Shown here piece after piece: positions 20,891 to 31,100 of a stretch of 50,000 nucleotides of DNA. The notes beneath the pieces are model-generated. The model was given only the letters and a program-made list of their open reading frames with translations, did not search any database and was not told the DNA's origin. The stretch's first letter is position 1. Each line of letters starts with the position of its first letter. This DNA comes from Symbiodinium natans (Eukaryota > Sar > Dinophyceae > Suessiales > Symbiodiniaceae): positions 782,750 through 832,749 of the forward strand of contig CAJNDS010001158.1 of assembly GCA_905221605.1 (NCBI GenBank), in the 5' to 3' direction. The position numbers and the translations under genes were made by a program.

Positions 20891-21065
20891 GACCGAAAAG
20901 TCACCAACACTGGTCCAGATTGACCGAAAAGTCACCAACACTGGTCCATGACCGAAAAGTCACCAACACTGGTCCAGATTGACTGAAAAGTCACGAAGAT
21001 TGGGGTCAGACTGACCAGAAAGTCACCAACACTGGTCCAGATTGACCGAAAAGTCACCAACACAA
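20891..21065 (+). repeat. 31-bp satellite, six copies
   Basis: GACCGAAAAGTCACC-type units start at 20891, 20922, 20950, 20981, 21013 and 21044, giving spacings of 31, 28, 31, 32 and 31. The rest of the unit reads AACACTGGTCCAGATT. The array runs directly into a telomeric tract at 21069. Confidence 0.93.
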
Positions 21066-21068
21066 CAC

Positions 21069-21166
21069 TTAGGGTTTAGGGTTTAGGGTTTAGGGTTTAG
21101 GGTTCAGGGTTCAGGGTTTAGGGTTTAGGGTTTAGGGTTTAGGGTTTAGGTTTTAGGGTTTAGGGG
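21069..21166 (+). repeat. Interstitial telomeric tract
   Basis: About fourteen TTTAGGG units with two TTCAGGG variants in the middle. Confidence 0.95.
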
Positions 21167-21292
21167 GAGTTTGGGCTTCACTTCACATGGGGCTGCTTGG
21201 GTCTTGGGCCTAGGGCGGTTCAAGGCTGGGCACCTTGAGGGTTGGGAGACTTGGGCTCGGGCTCGTGCCTCTTGAGGCTATATAACCCTGAT

Positions 21293-21322
21293 TTAGGGTT
21301 TAGGGTTTAGGGTTTAGGGTTT
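21293..21322 (+). repeat. Interstitial telomeric tract
   Basis: Four TTTAGGG units. The unique stretch 21323-21754 holds nothing recognised. Confidence 0.9.
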
Positions 21323-21754
21323 CAGCGTATGGGCAGGGAACTTTCGGGCCCGCCTGTGTTGTGGGCGACAGCTGTAGCCGGAATCATGACCACAGCGCAT
21401 GCCGGGAGCATGCCGTGCACAGGCTTGAGTGAAGCAATCAGGTGGTGGTTAGGGTTTAAGATCAAGAGCTCTCAGCCCGGTTCAGATGCTAAGATTTTCA
21501 CACTGTTCATATGCCAGAGAAACCTCATTCTCCTCGTGCTGCAACTACTCAAAAGCCTGATTCCTTTGTCCCCGCGCATCAGATGGGGCCTCTAGACTCT
21601 CTCTCAGCGTCCTTGTCCCACTCTCCCCCTGCTCGCCCTCCGAAACCAGCGGCCCTTCAGGCCTCTAGGAGGCCACACTGATTAGCATTCGACATAAGAA
21701 GAGTCAAAGCAGGAGTAGGTCAGTCGAGCGTTTGACTTGGGCTATGGTCAGTTA

Positions 21755-21838
21755 CTACTATTTGCTTAAGAGCCCCCAAGACATAAACAGCGGTAATCCC
21801 TGTATTACCCTGTTGGGTAAGGTGTAGGGCTTCTGAGC
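21755..21838. mobile_element. MITE family E, copy 3 (right end decayed)
   Basis: Left end CTACTATTTGCTTAAGAGCC is typical of family E. The right side GGGCTTCTGAGCA is a decayed counterpart. Confidence 0.6.
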
Positions 21839-21950
21839 ATCCTGGGACTCCCGTCTTCAACTCTGTGGGAGGCATCGTTGGAGCCCCTCGGCCGAGGATT
21901 GGCCACAGCCGCAGAGCACAAATACACCCACAGTGGAGCTTGAGTGAGGC

Positions 21951-21991
21951 CCTAAACCCTAAACCCTAAACCCCAAACCCTAAACCCTAAA
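21951..21991 (-). repeat. Interstitial telomeric tract
   Basis: Six CCCTAAA units, one CCCCAAA. Confidence 0.9.
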
Positions 21992-22099
21992 CTTGTTGTG
22001 TGGGGCTCGGGGTCTCCTGTTGCGAGGCTTACAGTTGCTTACAGTAGCACATTTGGGCAACTTGGGGAGATTGCTTTACAGAGGGGTACTGCTGGTCTG

Positions 22100-22236
22100 C
22101 GGGGTTTAGGGTTTAGGGTTTGGGGTTTGGGGTTTAGGGTTTAGTAGGGTTTAGTAGGGTTTGGTAGGGTTTGGTAGGGTTTGGTAGGGTTTAGTAGGGT
22201 TTAGTAGGGTTTAGTAGGGTTTAGGGTTTAGGGTGA
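22100..22236 (+). repeat. Telomeric tract with a 10-bp variant array
   Basis: TTTAGGG and TTTGGGG units flank a block (about 22137-22220) of TTTAGTAGGG and TTTGGTAGGG 10-mers, about eight copies, with TTTGG forms in the middle and TTTAG forms outside. Confidence 0.93.
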
Positions 22237-22318
22237 CAAGGCGCCCGATTCCAAAATTTGCGCCAGGCCGCTGACTGCTGCCGGAGTTGCCTTGCCCCAG
22301 ACCTTGCATATCACCCAA

Positions 22319-22353
22319 CTGCTACTAATTGCTTCAGAACCCCGGAAAAAATA

Positions 22354-22388
<35 letters not shown>

Positions 22389-22455
22389 TCTTCATTATTA
22401 AGGGTAATATGGGAATTCTTCTTTCTTATTCTTTTGGGGTTCTTAAGCACATAGT
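22319..22455. mobile_element. MITE family E, copy 4 with internal (TA)n
   Basis: Left end CTGCTACTAATTGCTTCAGA and right end (reverse-complemented) CTATGTGCTTAAGAACCCCA. Both E1 and E4 share TTATTAAGGGTAATATG inside. A (TA)n run occupies 22351-22388. Confidence 0.8.
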
Positions 22456-23205
22456 CGGTTGAGCTCGGAGCCTCCAAGTTGAACTCCCAAGGACGTCGGG
22501 CGATGGCGATGAGGTGATTCAGCTGGTTCTGCATCTCACCACCGACGTTGCTGGTGATGTCGCTGGGAGCAGGTTAGACAGGGCGCGGAGCGCCTTGCGC
22601 TGTGATAGACAGGACATGCTGAGTTTGAGCCGTGCGTGGCAAATTTTCCTGTCGATGTAATTGGATGCAGAAGCCCTGTTGAACATATGTCCAAAACATG
22701 TTAAATGCATGTTGCTGACTGACCCAACGCCCCTATTCGCCATCACATATGAGACATCATAGGTACGCTCGGCGGCCGCAGCAGCGCTTGCAAACTTCGC
22801 CGGTGCCACCCGCAGCCGGCGTGAAGGCTCCCTCGCGGCTCAGGGTCTAGGAGTTGTAAAATAAACCCTTCGCAGGGTTTAGGGTTTAGGGTTAGGAAGA
22901 AGGTTTTGGGGTTTAGGCTTAGGGCTTGCGGCCGTTTGACGACAAGGGCGTTGACCGCTTTGTGCTGAAGACCTGTCAGACCCATGCCCACAACTTCGCG
23001 GACACCAGCTGGAGTAGTTGTGAGTTTATCTACGGCCTTGCGCCCTCGCCATGCAACTTCAAAGCCACCTAGCTCATAGCAGCGGTCAGGCTAGGTCCAG
23101 GAACAGAAAGGTGAGAAGCCTCATCCAATTCAACTTTGCCTGAGGCACCGGCGGCGCATCTGATGAAAAGCCCCAGATGGTTCAGGCCCGCCAACTGCTG
23201 GCCCC
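22456..23205. other. Unique sequence, no gene recognised
   Basis: It contains a small TTTAGGG piece (22874-22893). No supported gene. Confidence 0.45.
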
Positions 23206-23233
23206 CTAAACCCTAAACCCTAAACCCTAAACC
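23206..23233 (-). repeat. Interstitial telomeric tract
   Basis: Four CCCTAAA units. Confidence 0.88.
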
Positions 23234-24724
23234 TGGAGCGTATCAGGAGCTCATGTTGATGCCTTACACCGTGAACAAGATCTCTAGTAATATAAGGGGC
23301 CGGAATAATTACTAATCGTATTCCCCCAAATAGCTACACTATACCACCCCACCCTATTCTAATGATTCAGGACCCTATAGTATGCAAGTCCAGGCTCCTC
23401 GTCAGGACTGAATCCTAGAATGAGCATGTTGTATCTTCGAAGCGGGGGTATACTGGTGGGCAATGAGGCAGGCGCAATCAATCACATATCAGTGGCAAAG
23501 CCAGCTGCACAAGTGCAGTGACGCAGTTGCCCTGCTACGTTCCTTGCCCTAGCGCTACTGCCCTGATTTGGGCGAGCTTCTGGTCACCTAAAAGCGAGCA
23601 GGTGGCTGCCGCCGTGGCCAAGCTTTGCAGTGACTCCTCGGACAAGGCCTTCGACAAACCCTGAGCATTTCCCAACTCTTACCTGATTGAAGTTCAAACC
23701 CAAAACACCTGTATTCAAACCGAAAGTTGCAAGAACATCCTGTTCTTCCACCAAGTGCTCGTCATGCATGTATCATTCCTGAACTCTAGTGATCTCATGC
23801 ACCCTTTCGGAGATATACGGCATTTGAATCCCTTCAGCTTGTGGGGGTCTGGAATGGTGACCCTTGAGGGTCAGGAAATCGGAGGTCTGAAATGGGGATA
23901 GGACCATTTTATACCTTTCCCAGCTTACCCATTTCACGTCAACCCTTCACTGAAGGGTCTCACGACCTTTCCGTTGTGGTCTAGAGAACCAAACCATAGC
24001 TAACACCGACAAGTCCATAACCAAACAGGGGTCTGAAATGGGTTTTTCAAATTATACCCAGCTCCCAGGAAAAGCCACAGTTGGGGGTCTATAATGGGGC
24101 CCCAACCCCACCCCCTCACAAACTGAGGGTGTGCATGTGATGTCATGTCCTCAAGCCAGCACGTACAGACACGCAGTCGCCTTCATAAGGCGCATAGAGC
24201 CAGTTCCGCCACATTCCGGTATTTTTCGGTGGCTGCATCATTGTTTGCCGGCATGCGAGATCTTGTACACTTTACGCTCGTACAATAGAGAGTCCGCACA
24301 AACCTACGCCTTCAATCATGGAAAGAAAGGCCCAATCCCTCGCATCAACATTCCTGCATAGTGATAAGGCAAGCCGCCCAACACCAGTCATGAGAAAATC
24401 CGCTTCTTGATGTACATTCAACGCGCAACTCTTCCGTACTCTCCACAACCCTTGGCAAGCCTTATTGAGGTGCTCTAGAAGCCACCATTCCTACAAAGCC
24501 CCAATTCACCTGAATCTAAAAGTGATCCAGGTGCGTGCGTCAGCCTTGCGTGCAGCAGGGGTCGTGGCCGAGTGCCTCGGTTTGGCAAGAGGAGGGTGTG
24601 CACTGCACCAAGTTTGGAATTGAGTTTGAGGTTGCTCATTCAAAGCTAAGTGGGGTCAGCTTGGTGTGCGGCGTCGGCGGTTCGGGAAAGCTTCATGTAG
24701 TCACAGCGGGTTGTAGTCCACTGT
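23234..24724. other. Mostly unique, with a repeated GGGTCTGAAATGG word
   Basis: GGGGTCTGAAATGGG-like words occur near 23845, 23882, 24029 and 24083, with an opposite-strand CCCATTTCA near 23928. This may be one or two unresolved repeat elements (23843-24115). A T/A-rich patch near 23286-23375 may be another. No gene recognised. Confidence 0.5.
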
Positions 24725-24762
24725 AGGTTTAGGGTTTAGGGTTTAGGGCTTAGGGTTTAGGG
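24725..24762 (+). repeat. Interstitial telomeric tract, left part, split by the retrotransposon
   Basis: Five TTTAGGG-type units abut the 3' LTR. The tract resumes at 34689 after the element. Removing the element and one TAGGG restores a continuous tract. Confidence 0.95.
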
Positions 24763-24991
24763 TACGGGGGGCAACCGAAGGAGGACAGGGAACAAAACAG
24801 TCAACCCCAACAGAAGCCCTTAATACCCCTGGAACAACCAACAACCGAACAACAAGACCCCAAACCAAGGGCACACTTTTTACGAAACCTTTGACCGCTT
24901 TGGTCATGGCTTGAGCCAAAGATTACCGGGTTCATTGACCCTTCAACTTCCAATACCAACTCCTTTCTACAATACCAATTGCAGCTCCGCA
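24763..24991 (-). repeat. 3' LTR of the copia element
   Basis: This is the second copy of the 229-bp LTR, downstream of Pol in the minus orientation. It abuts the telomere-like tract at 24725-24762 on one side and a purine-rich tract on the other. Identity to the 5' LTR indicates little time since insertion. The spliced-leader-like 11-mer lies at 24910-24920. Confidence 0.95.
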
Positions 24992-25012
24992 CTCCCCCTG
25001 TCCTAGGATTTC
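24992..25012 (-). promoter_or_regulatory. Polypurine tract
   Basis: The minus strand reads ACAGGGGGAG directly before the 3' LTR start TGCGGAGC. This is the expected place and composition for the plus-strand DNA primer of an LTR retrotransposon. Confidence 0.75.
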
Positions 25013-25176
25013 CTAGGACACATTGGAGGTGCAGATCTTTGGCCAAAAACCGCCATTTAGGCAGCAGCCAGCTGCTTGAAATGCACATTATGGTTTAACG
25101 TCATCCAGGACGAACCTTCAGCTCATTGGCTGAATCCTTTACCATTGAGGATTTCTTCACCTCGCACTTGGAAAAT

Positions 25177-28100
25177 TCACGTTCCAGCGGCCCGTTCCTC
25201 ACCAAGGAACTCAGCATTCACCACCCAGCCATCCTTGAGGCAATGCTTACAAAGCGTCTTAGCTCTGAGCTGTGAATATCTCAGAACATCACAGTCACTG
25301 CTTGCGTGCATACAGTTCCCACCCACTGTTGTATACAAAGTGGCACTCGCAGGAATAACCACCGCTTTCTTGATCCACAGCCATTTATACAGCCATCGAA
25401 AGAGGCACCATGCCAGTTCCCAGAGTATAATTGCTGCCACCAAATATGCAACAAGGTCTGAATTGTTGACAACCATTTCAATACCTTGAGCCAGAACCAT
25501 CACCGTAGACGTGTTGGCGACCTTGCACACCCCTTCTTCTGAGCAAAAGAAACCAGCAGTTGACACTTCTTCTCCACCAGTTGCCATCCCTTGCAGAGAT
25601 GCAGCCACCATCATGACCGCCATTGCAAGCGAGGCTTTTTTCAAGTCAGTCCCTTGTACCAACAGTCGGAGACCCCAAAGTGCCTTTTGCTTTGCGTACA
25701 CCTGTCCACTCATCAACTTAGTCAACAGGTCAGCGATCATATACTCACCGCGAAGATGCGCTATCACCATATAACCACGGTCCACCAGAGACCTGACACC
25801 GGCTGCTCGAATTCTCAGGTGTCTTGTCCTCCAGCTTCCAGCAGGATATTGAATGATCGAGCACGTTGAAACCGAATCTGTATACAGCACTTTTTGCAGC
25901 GATTCTTCACCTGTTCCAACCAAAGCGGCAATTATAGGGGTGCACGACTGAATCATCGTTGCTCCCTCTATGGACGCATGTAATTCAGCTTCAGCTGTAC
26001 TTAAAGCCACCGTTGATTGTCTTTGTGTTGCCCACATCACTGGACAGTCACCCCACACCACCACCGCTCCTGAGTGGCTCTTTTCGTTTTCACCTGCTGC
26101 AAAGCTGGCATCCGCGTAGGACTCCACCACCTTAACGCCTCGTCCATAACGCAACACCTCATTTCTTTCTTTTTCGCATGTTGCGATTGCTCCGAACGTC
26201 AAGCCTAACGTTGGAGTTGCAGCAAGGTATCGGAAAACCTCCTCAGCCTTTTTAACCACAAATCGCGGCCTTCGGGATGTCCACAAAGACAACTGGCTCG
26301 TGCAGAACGCCAAATCAGGTCGAGTTTTGATTGCCACCCAGAGGAACTCCCCTACGGCACCTTGAGCCGCTCGCAAGGAAGGAATATCCACCTCCTCTTC
26401 TTCACCTGGAGTTTCTTTCACCATTGGCAGGTTACTCCCTTTTCCAGTTTCATCGATCTGATACCCTCGTCGGTTCAGCAAATCTCTCACAAAGTCCTCC
26501 TGGTTGAGAAAGAAGCTGCCATTTCGATACCAGATTTGGACACCTAAAAACTTCAGGAATCCATCACCGCAGCCTGGACCACAGAACTCGGGTTCAGAAG
26601 TTTTCCACTCCTTCCTAATCTGTTCCAAGGCCTCCCGGAGCACTGTCATAGTCCCAGCCATCAAAAAATCATCCACGTAAAGACCCATTGTCCCTACCAA
26701 CTTGCTTGCACCTTCCAGCTTCTCTTGCGCCATAATAAGGAACAGACTTGGGTCTGCATTGGACCTCTGAAAGCTCATTGCTTGTCCATCCTTTGACACC
26801 CAAGACATCCCTTGAAGACGTTGGTCTCGCCACTCCACCCATGCTGCAGGACTTTCGGCCAAACCGTACAAGGCCTTCCTCACAATCCACCGCTCCTCTT
26901 TTGTGCAAAGACCCAATTTCACCGCCGCCCTTGGGGGCTGCACCACCACCAAACGCCCTTCTCTTTGCGCCCTATTCATCGGCGCCGTCAGAAAAGCTTT
27001 GGAAATGTCTAAGCCAGCGATGATCCACACCATATATGCTGCGTGCCTCACTTGACACCTGAATGTAGTTGAATCTAAACCTGGAGCGTACAGCGAGTGA
27101 CGACTGAGTGACCTCGGCCCTTCATATTCTGTAGCTGCCGTTGACGAAATGAAGTTTCCACATGCACAGATACGGGCACGTCGCCTCCCTGTCCCTTGCT
27201 TCCGGGTAAACACCACCAGACTGGGAACGTACTCAATCACCGGTGCATTAGGCTCTTCCGCCAATTTGTCCAGCTTTTCTTGAGTTGTTGGTTCCACCAC
27301 CTCCAACTCTTTCACCAAAGACGTCACCTCGTCCGACAATGATTCCCTCCACTTTTCCAGCTCTTGCATGGCTTCTTGTGTAGGGATTGTTTTTGTTTGC
27401 AGGAACTCAACCTCCTCTGCTGCCTCAAGCGCGGTATTTTCTTGTACCATTTGCTGAACTTGAGCTGCTTTGACCAAAAACTTCGATAGCTGTTCGTCAG
27501 CCCTTTTTGCTTTAACCAGCCATTCTCTAGTCTCTGATCCTTTTTCTTCACTCGACTCATTGGCCGATCCATGGAACTCGTCCAAGATGCAACATTCCTG
27601 TTCAGCAATTAGGCGTCGAATACTCAAATGCTCTTCTAGAGCCCATTGATGCGCTTCGAACACAGCGTAGTCGACTTCTTCTGCAAGGTCGTCCAGCGAG
27701 GTCTCTTTCAACGTCATTTTTAACCACTTCCTTTTTTCACCTTCTTCAGCCTGTGGTTCCGGAAGAGGAAACTTGCATTGGAGAAGATAGCACCTATCCT
27801 TGTAGCTCAAACGCTCCATAAAAACAGGTGTGTACCCTGTCAAGGATACCCTGTTTCCTTTCCAAGGCATAGGGCCATGCAGCTTTCTCGGAAAGAACGA
27901 CATGAAGTTCCAGTGGATATCCACCAATTTTCCAGGTAGGACTTTCTTCCCATAAGATTGCTCCACCACTTCAGCTCCTTCCTCTAAAACCTTTTCATCC
28001 TCAACCCACAGCTGACCATCTTTATAGTCACCAAAGCCACACACATAATTGCAGCAATGTTTTTCATTGTGACTATCCCTATGCAATGACACCGGAGCAT

Positions 28101-31100
28101 TGCACGAGATCTGAAGAGCAGAAAATTTGGCTTCAGGATTGTGGTGCCTCACGAATGATGCCAAATAACGACATAGCCATGGTCTTCGATGAGTCTCTTT
28201 TGTGATACCACACACTCCGCCATGAGTATAGTGGCCCAACACCAGAGCTCGCGTACTTGTACACCAATTGTTGATACCACCTCTTCGATTCACCCTCTTT
28301 GGGTATACAATCCCTTCCAAAAGCTCCTCACAGTCCACGTAATCGTACATAGACCTTTCATACATTGACTTGGCTTTTTGCTCTTCTTTTTCCAACTGTG
28401 TTCCATCCTCAGCAGTCTCACTTTTGCAGACCAAATAAGCATTTTCATGAGGAGAACAGCAAGTCGGCCAATACTCATCACCAGGAACATTGTCCTCGAC
28501 ATCTGCATTTTCTTCCAGCTCCCCCAGACCCTGCATGTCATCCTCGAAAATTTCTAAGGGCGGACTCTCCCCCCGCTTGCGAAGCAAGCGCAAGGAGCCC
28601 ACATGACCACGCAGTGAAGAGGCCGGGCTTTTTTCATTTAACCGATGACGAACTGGAGGATCGCGAGGCGGAGGTAAAGGAGGACCTTCCTCATCAGCGA
28701 ACCGAAGCGCCGGTTTTTTCCCCTTGAGACGATGCTCTGGAGGAGAAGGCTCCTGTTCTTCTACCACCCCTTCCAGCTCCAATTCAGGCGGTTCCTTTAT
28801 ATTGGAAAAAATCGTAGTGCAGGGAAATAACACCAGTTCATCCGGATCTTTTGCAGTCCCTTGACCTTCCACCCAATAACCACCAGGTAGGTCATCGCAT
28901 GGACCCAAAAGAAGTGCAGGCTGCGTACGATCGACCCATTGCCGACCTTTCTTTGTTCCATCCGGACCCAGCAACTCCCACGGACGACGTTTGACTTGAA
29001 TCTGAGCACCAAAGGGAAGCAATGCTTTAGGATTCAACCCCAACTCCCTTTCAGCTTTCTGCCACCGTAACATTGACCAATGGCGAGCAGCCAGTGCCCA
29101 GTACGCCGGCCCGAGTCGCGCCTCCTTTAAGAGCGACCTGACACCACGTTTGAATAAACCCACACATGCTTCAGCGCGCCCATTTGTTTGCGGGACACCA
29201 GGATCACCAGTGGTCCTATATATCAGACGAGTTTCGCAAAAGGACCGGAAGCGTGCATTGACAAACTCCCCCGCTCGATCTGAGTGGATTCTTAACACCG
29301 GATACCCATGTCTCTGCAAGCGCACCATCATTCTTTGAACTGCCGGTAAAACAGTTGTTTGCTGTTTGTCCACAATCGGCTCCACCATAACGAAGTTGAT
29401 CATACGGACCGGTTGGGTCAAGTGGTCCTTCAGTTCCTTCCAGGATTTTTCAGAAGCTTGAATTTTCAACACCTCTGCCTCCAGAACTGGCGCAGGTTCC
29501 ACCGGTGCAGAGTCTTCCTCCTCGAAGTTAGCGACTGCATCGCCTAACCATTCTCCAACACCAGCACCATCATCTACCACCTGATCTTCCACCTCATCCG
29601 CATCTTCCTCCTTTTCTGGAGGGCGACCCACATTGGGATCCAACATTGGAAATTGATACACACCAATAACAGCGTGTCGTGGCTTCTGCTGGTGAGCATC
29701 CTTTGAAAACTTGTACGGACCCGCTAAGTCCAATGATAAAGTGTAAGCATCCCCATGCTTTCGCCTCAAATGGCGACGCTCTTTTCCAGCAGCAGACACA
29801 CAGATTTGACAATCACGTCTGAAGGGAATATGCCCCCTTAGGCAATGGTCACGGAAAGCTCGCTCCTCGGTCGTCAACCTCCGTAACGTCCCTTCTCGTT
29901 CTTCTTTTTTTAACACCGTAGCTTCCCGTTCAGCATCGCTCTCATGCAACCATTGTGCCAACCTGTGACGTATTCTTTTAACCAATCCAAACGCCCATCG
30001 CGCCCATATAGAGGATTGTCCAATACGCTCTTCCAGGGTAGAAGCGAATGTTGCTGACCACGGAACAACCACGCGAACCTGTTCCAACGATTCCCATAGT
30101 TCCATATCAGACACCAGGAAAGTCGTAGGTTTCACCAGAGCATGTCCCAATGCTCCTTGATCAAAGTGTGCAGCGTACATTCCATAACGCTCACAAAAGC
30201 TTTTCACCTCTGGCCAACTCCAGAAGGTAGGACTTGAGAGCCCTTCCTGAGAACCATCCACCAGATCCTCAGCACTCAAGACCGTTTTGCCGTTCTGAGA
30301 GAAATCTTTCCCTATGAGTTCAGGGTCCCCAGGGCTTTCCATGCCAAAGAAGACAGAACTTCCATTGATGACTTCAGCAGTTCCACACCTTGAATGCACC
30401 GCCACGTCATATAGGAAAAGCATCTTCAGAAGTAAAACACCATCCTTTTGAGCTAATTCTTGATGTGGCCAAGGAAGACTTTTTACTCCCAACCGTTCAG
30501 GCCCACAGCGCCGGCGTAATACAGGTGGACCACCGTCTTCACCTCTCAACCTTGACACTGTCCTGCATGGAGGTCCTCCAACCACAGCAACCACCTTTCC
30601 TTCAGCCGCCAGATGCAGAAGATACTTCCAGACGCTCGAATTATGTAGGTCACCACCTTTTGTCAAATCCAGCTCCAGTACCTCCACATCCCGACTGGGA
30701 AAATGCCATTTTTGTTTTCCCGAAAATAGGTGTACCACCACCCTTTTTGCTCGTGCCAGCCGTCTCCTTTTATGACGGTTGAAAGGCAACGCCGCAATAT
30801 CTCCACGTGGCAACAGCTCCATCAGCATATTTTCTGGTATATCCCCATAATACCACCGAAGAAATCGCCAGCATGCCTGGACGAACTCCTCCTCATTCGC
30901 TGACGCTGTCCGCGCTGCGCTTTGCAACGACGTTTTTACAGCCACCTCGTTGTCCGTATTCGGACACCCTTGAACCATACGTGCCACCTTCAAAGCTTGC
31001 TTTGGGGAGCACCAATCCATTTCATCAATGATCTGAAGCGCCACCTCCTTTTCCAAACAAGGGCACCCATTCAGATCACGAACGCGAAGTTCCCCCAGAA

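Noticed and set aside
24801-25088. Short minus-strand frames covering the LTR (also 34498-34689)
   Set aside because: They are the same non-coding LTR sequence read twice.
25177-25671. Viral envelope gene after Pol
   Set aside because: Only short hydrophobic segments and a Cys/His motif inside the Pol frame; no separate ORF, signal peptide or fusion-protein features.
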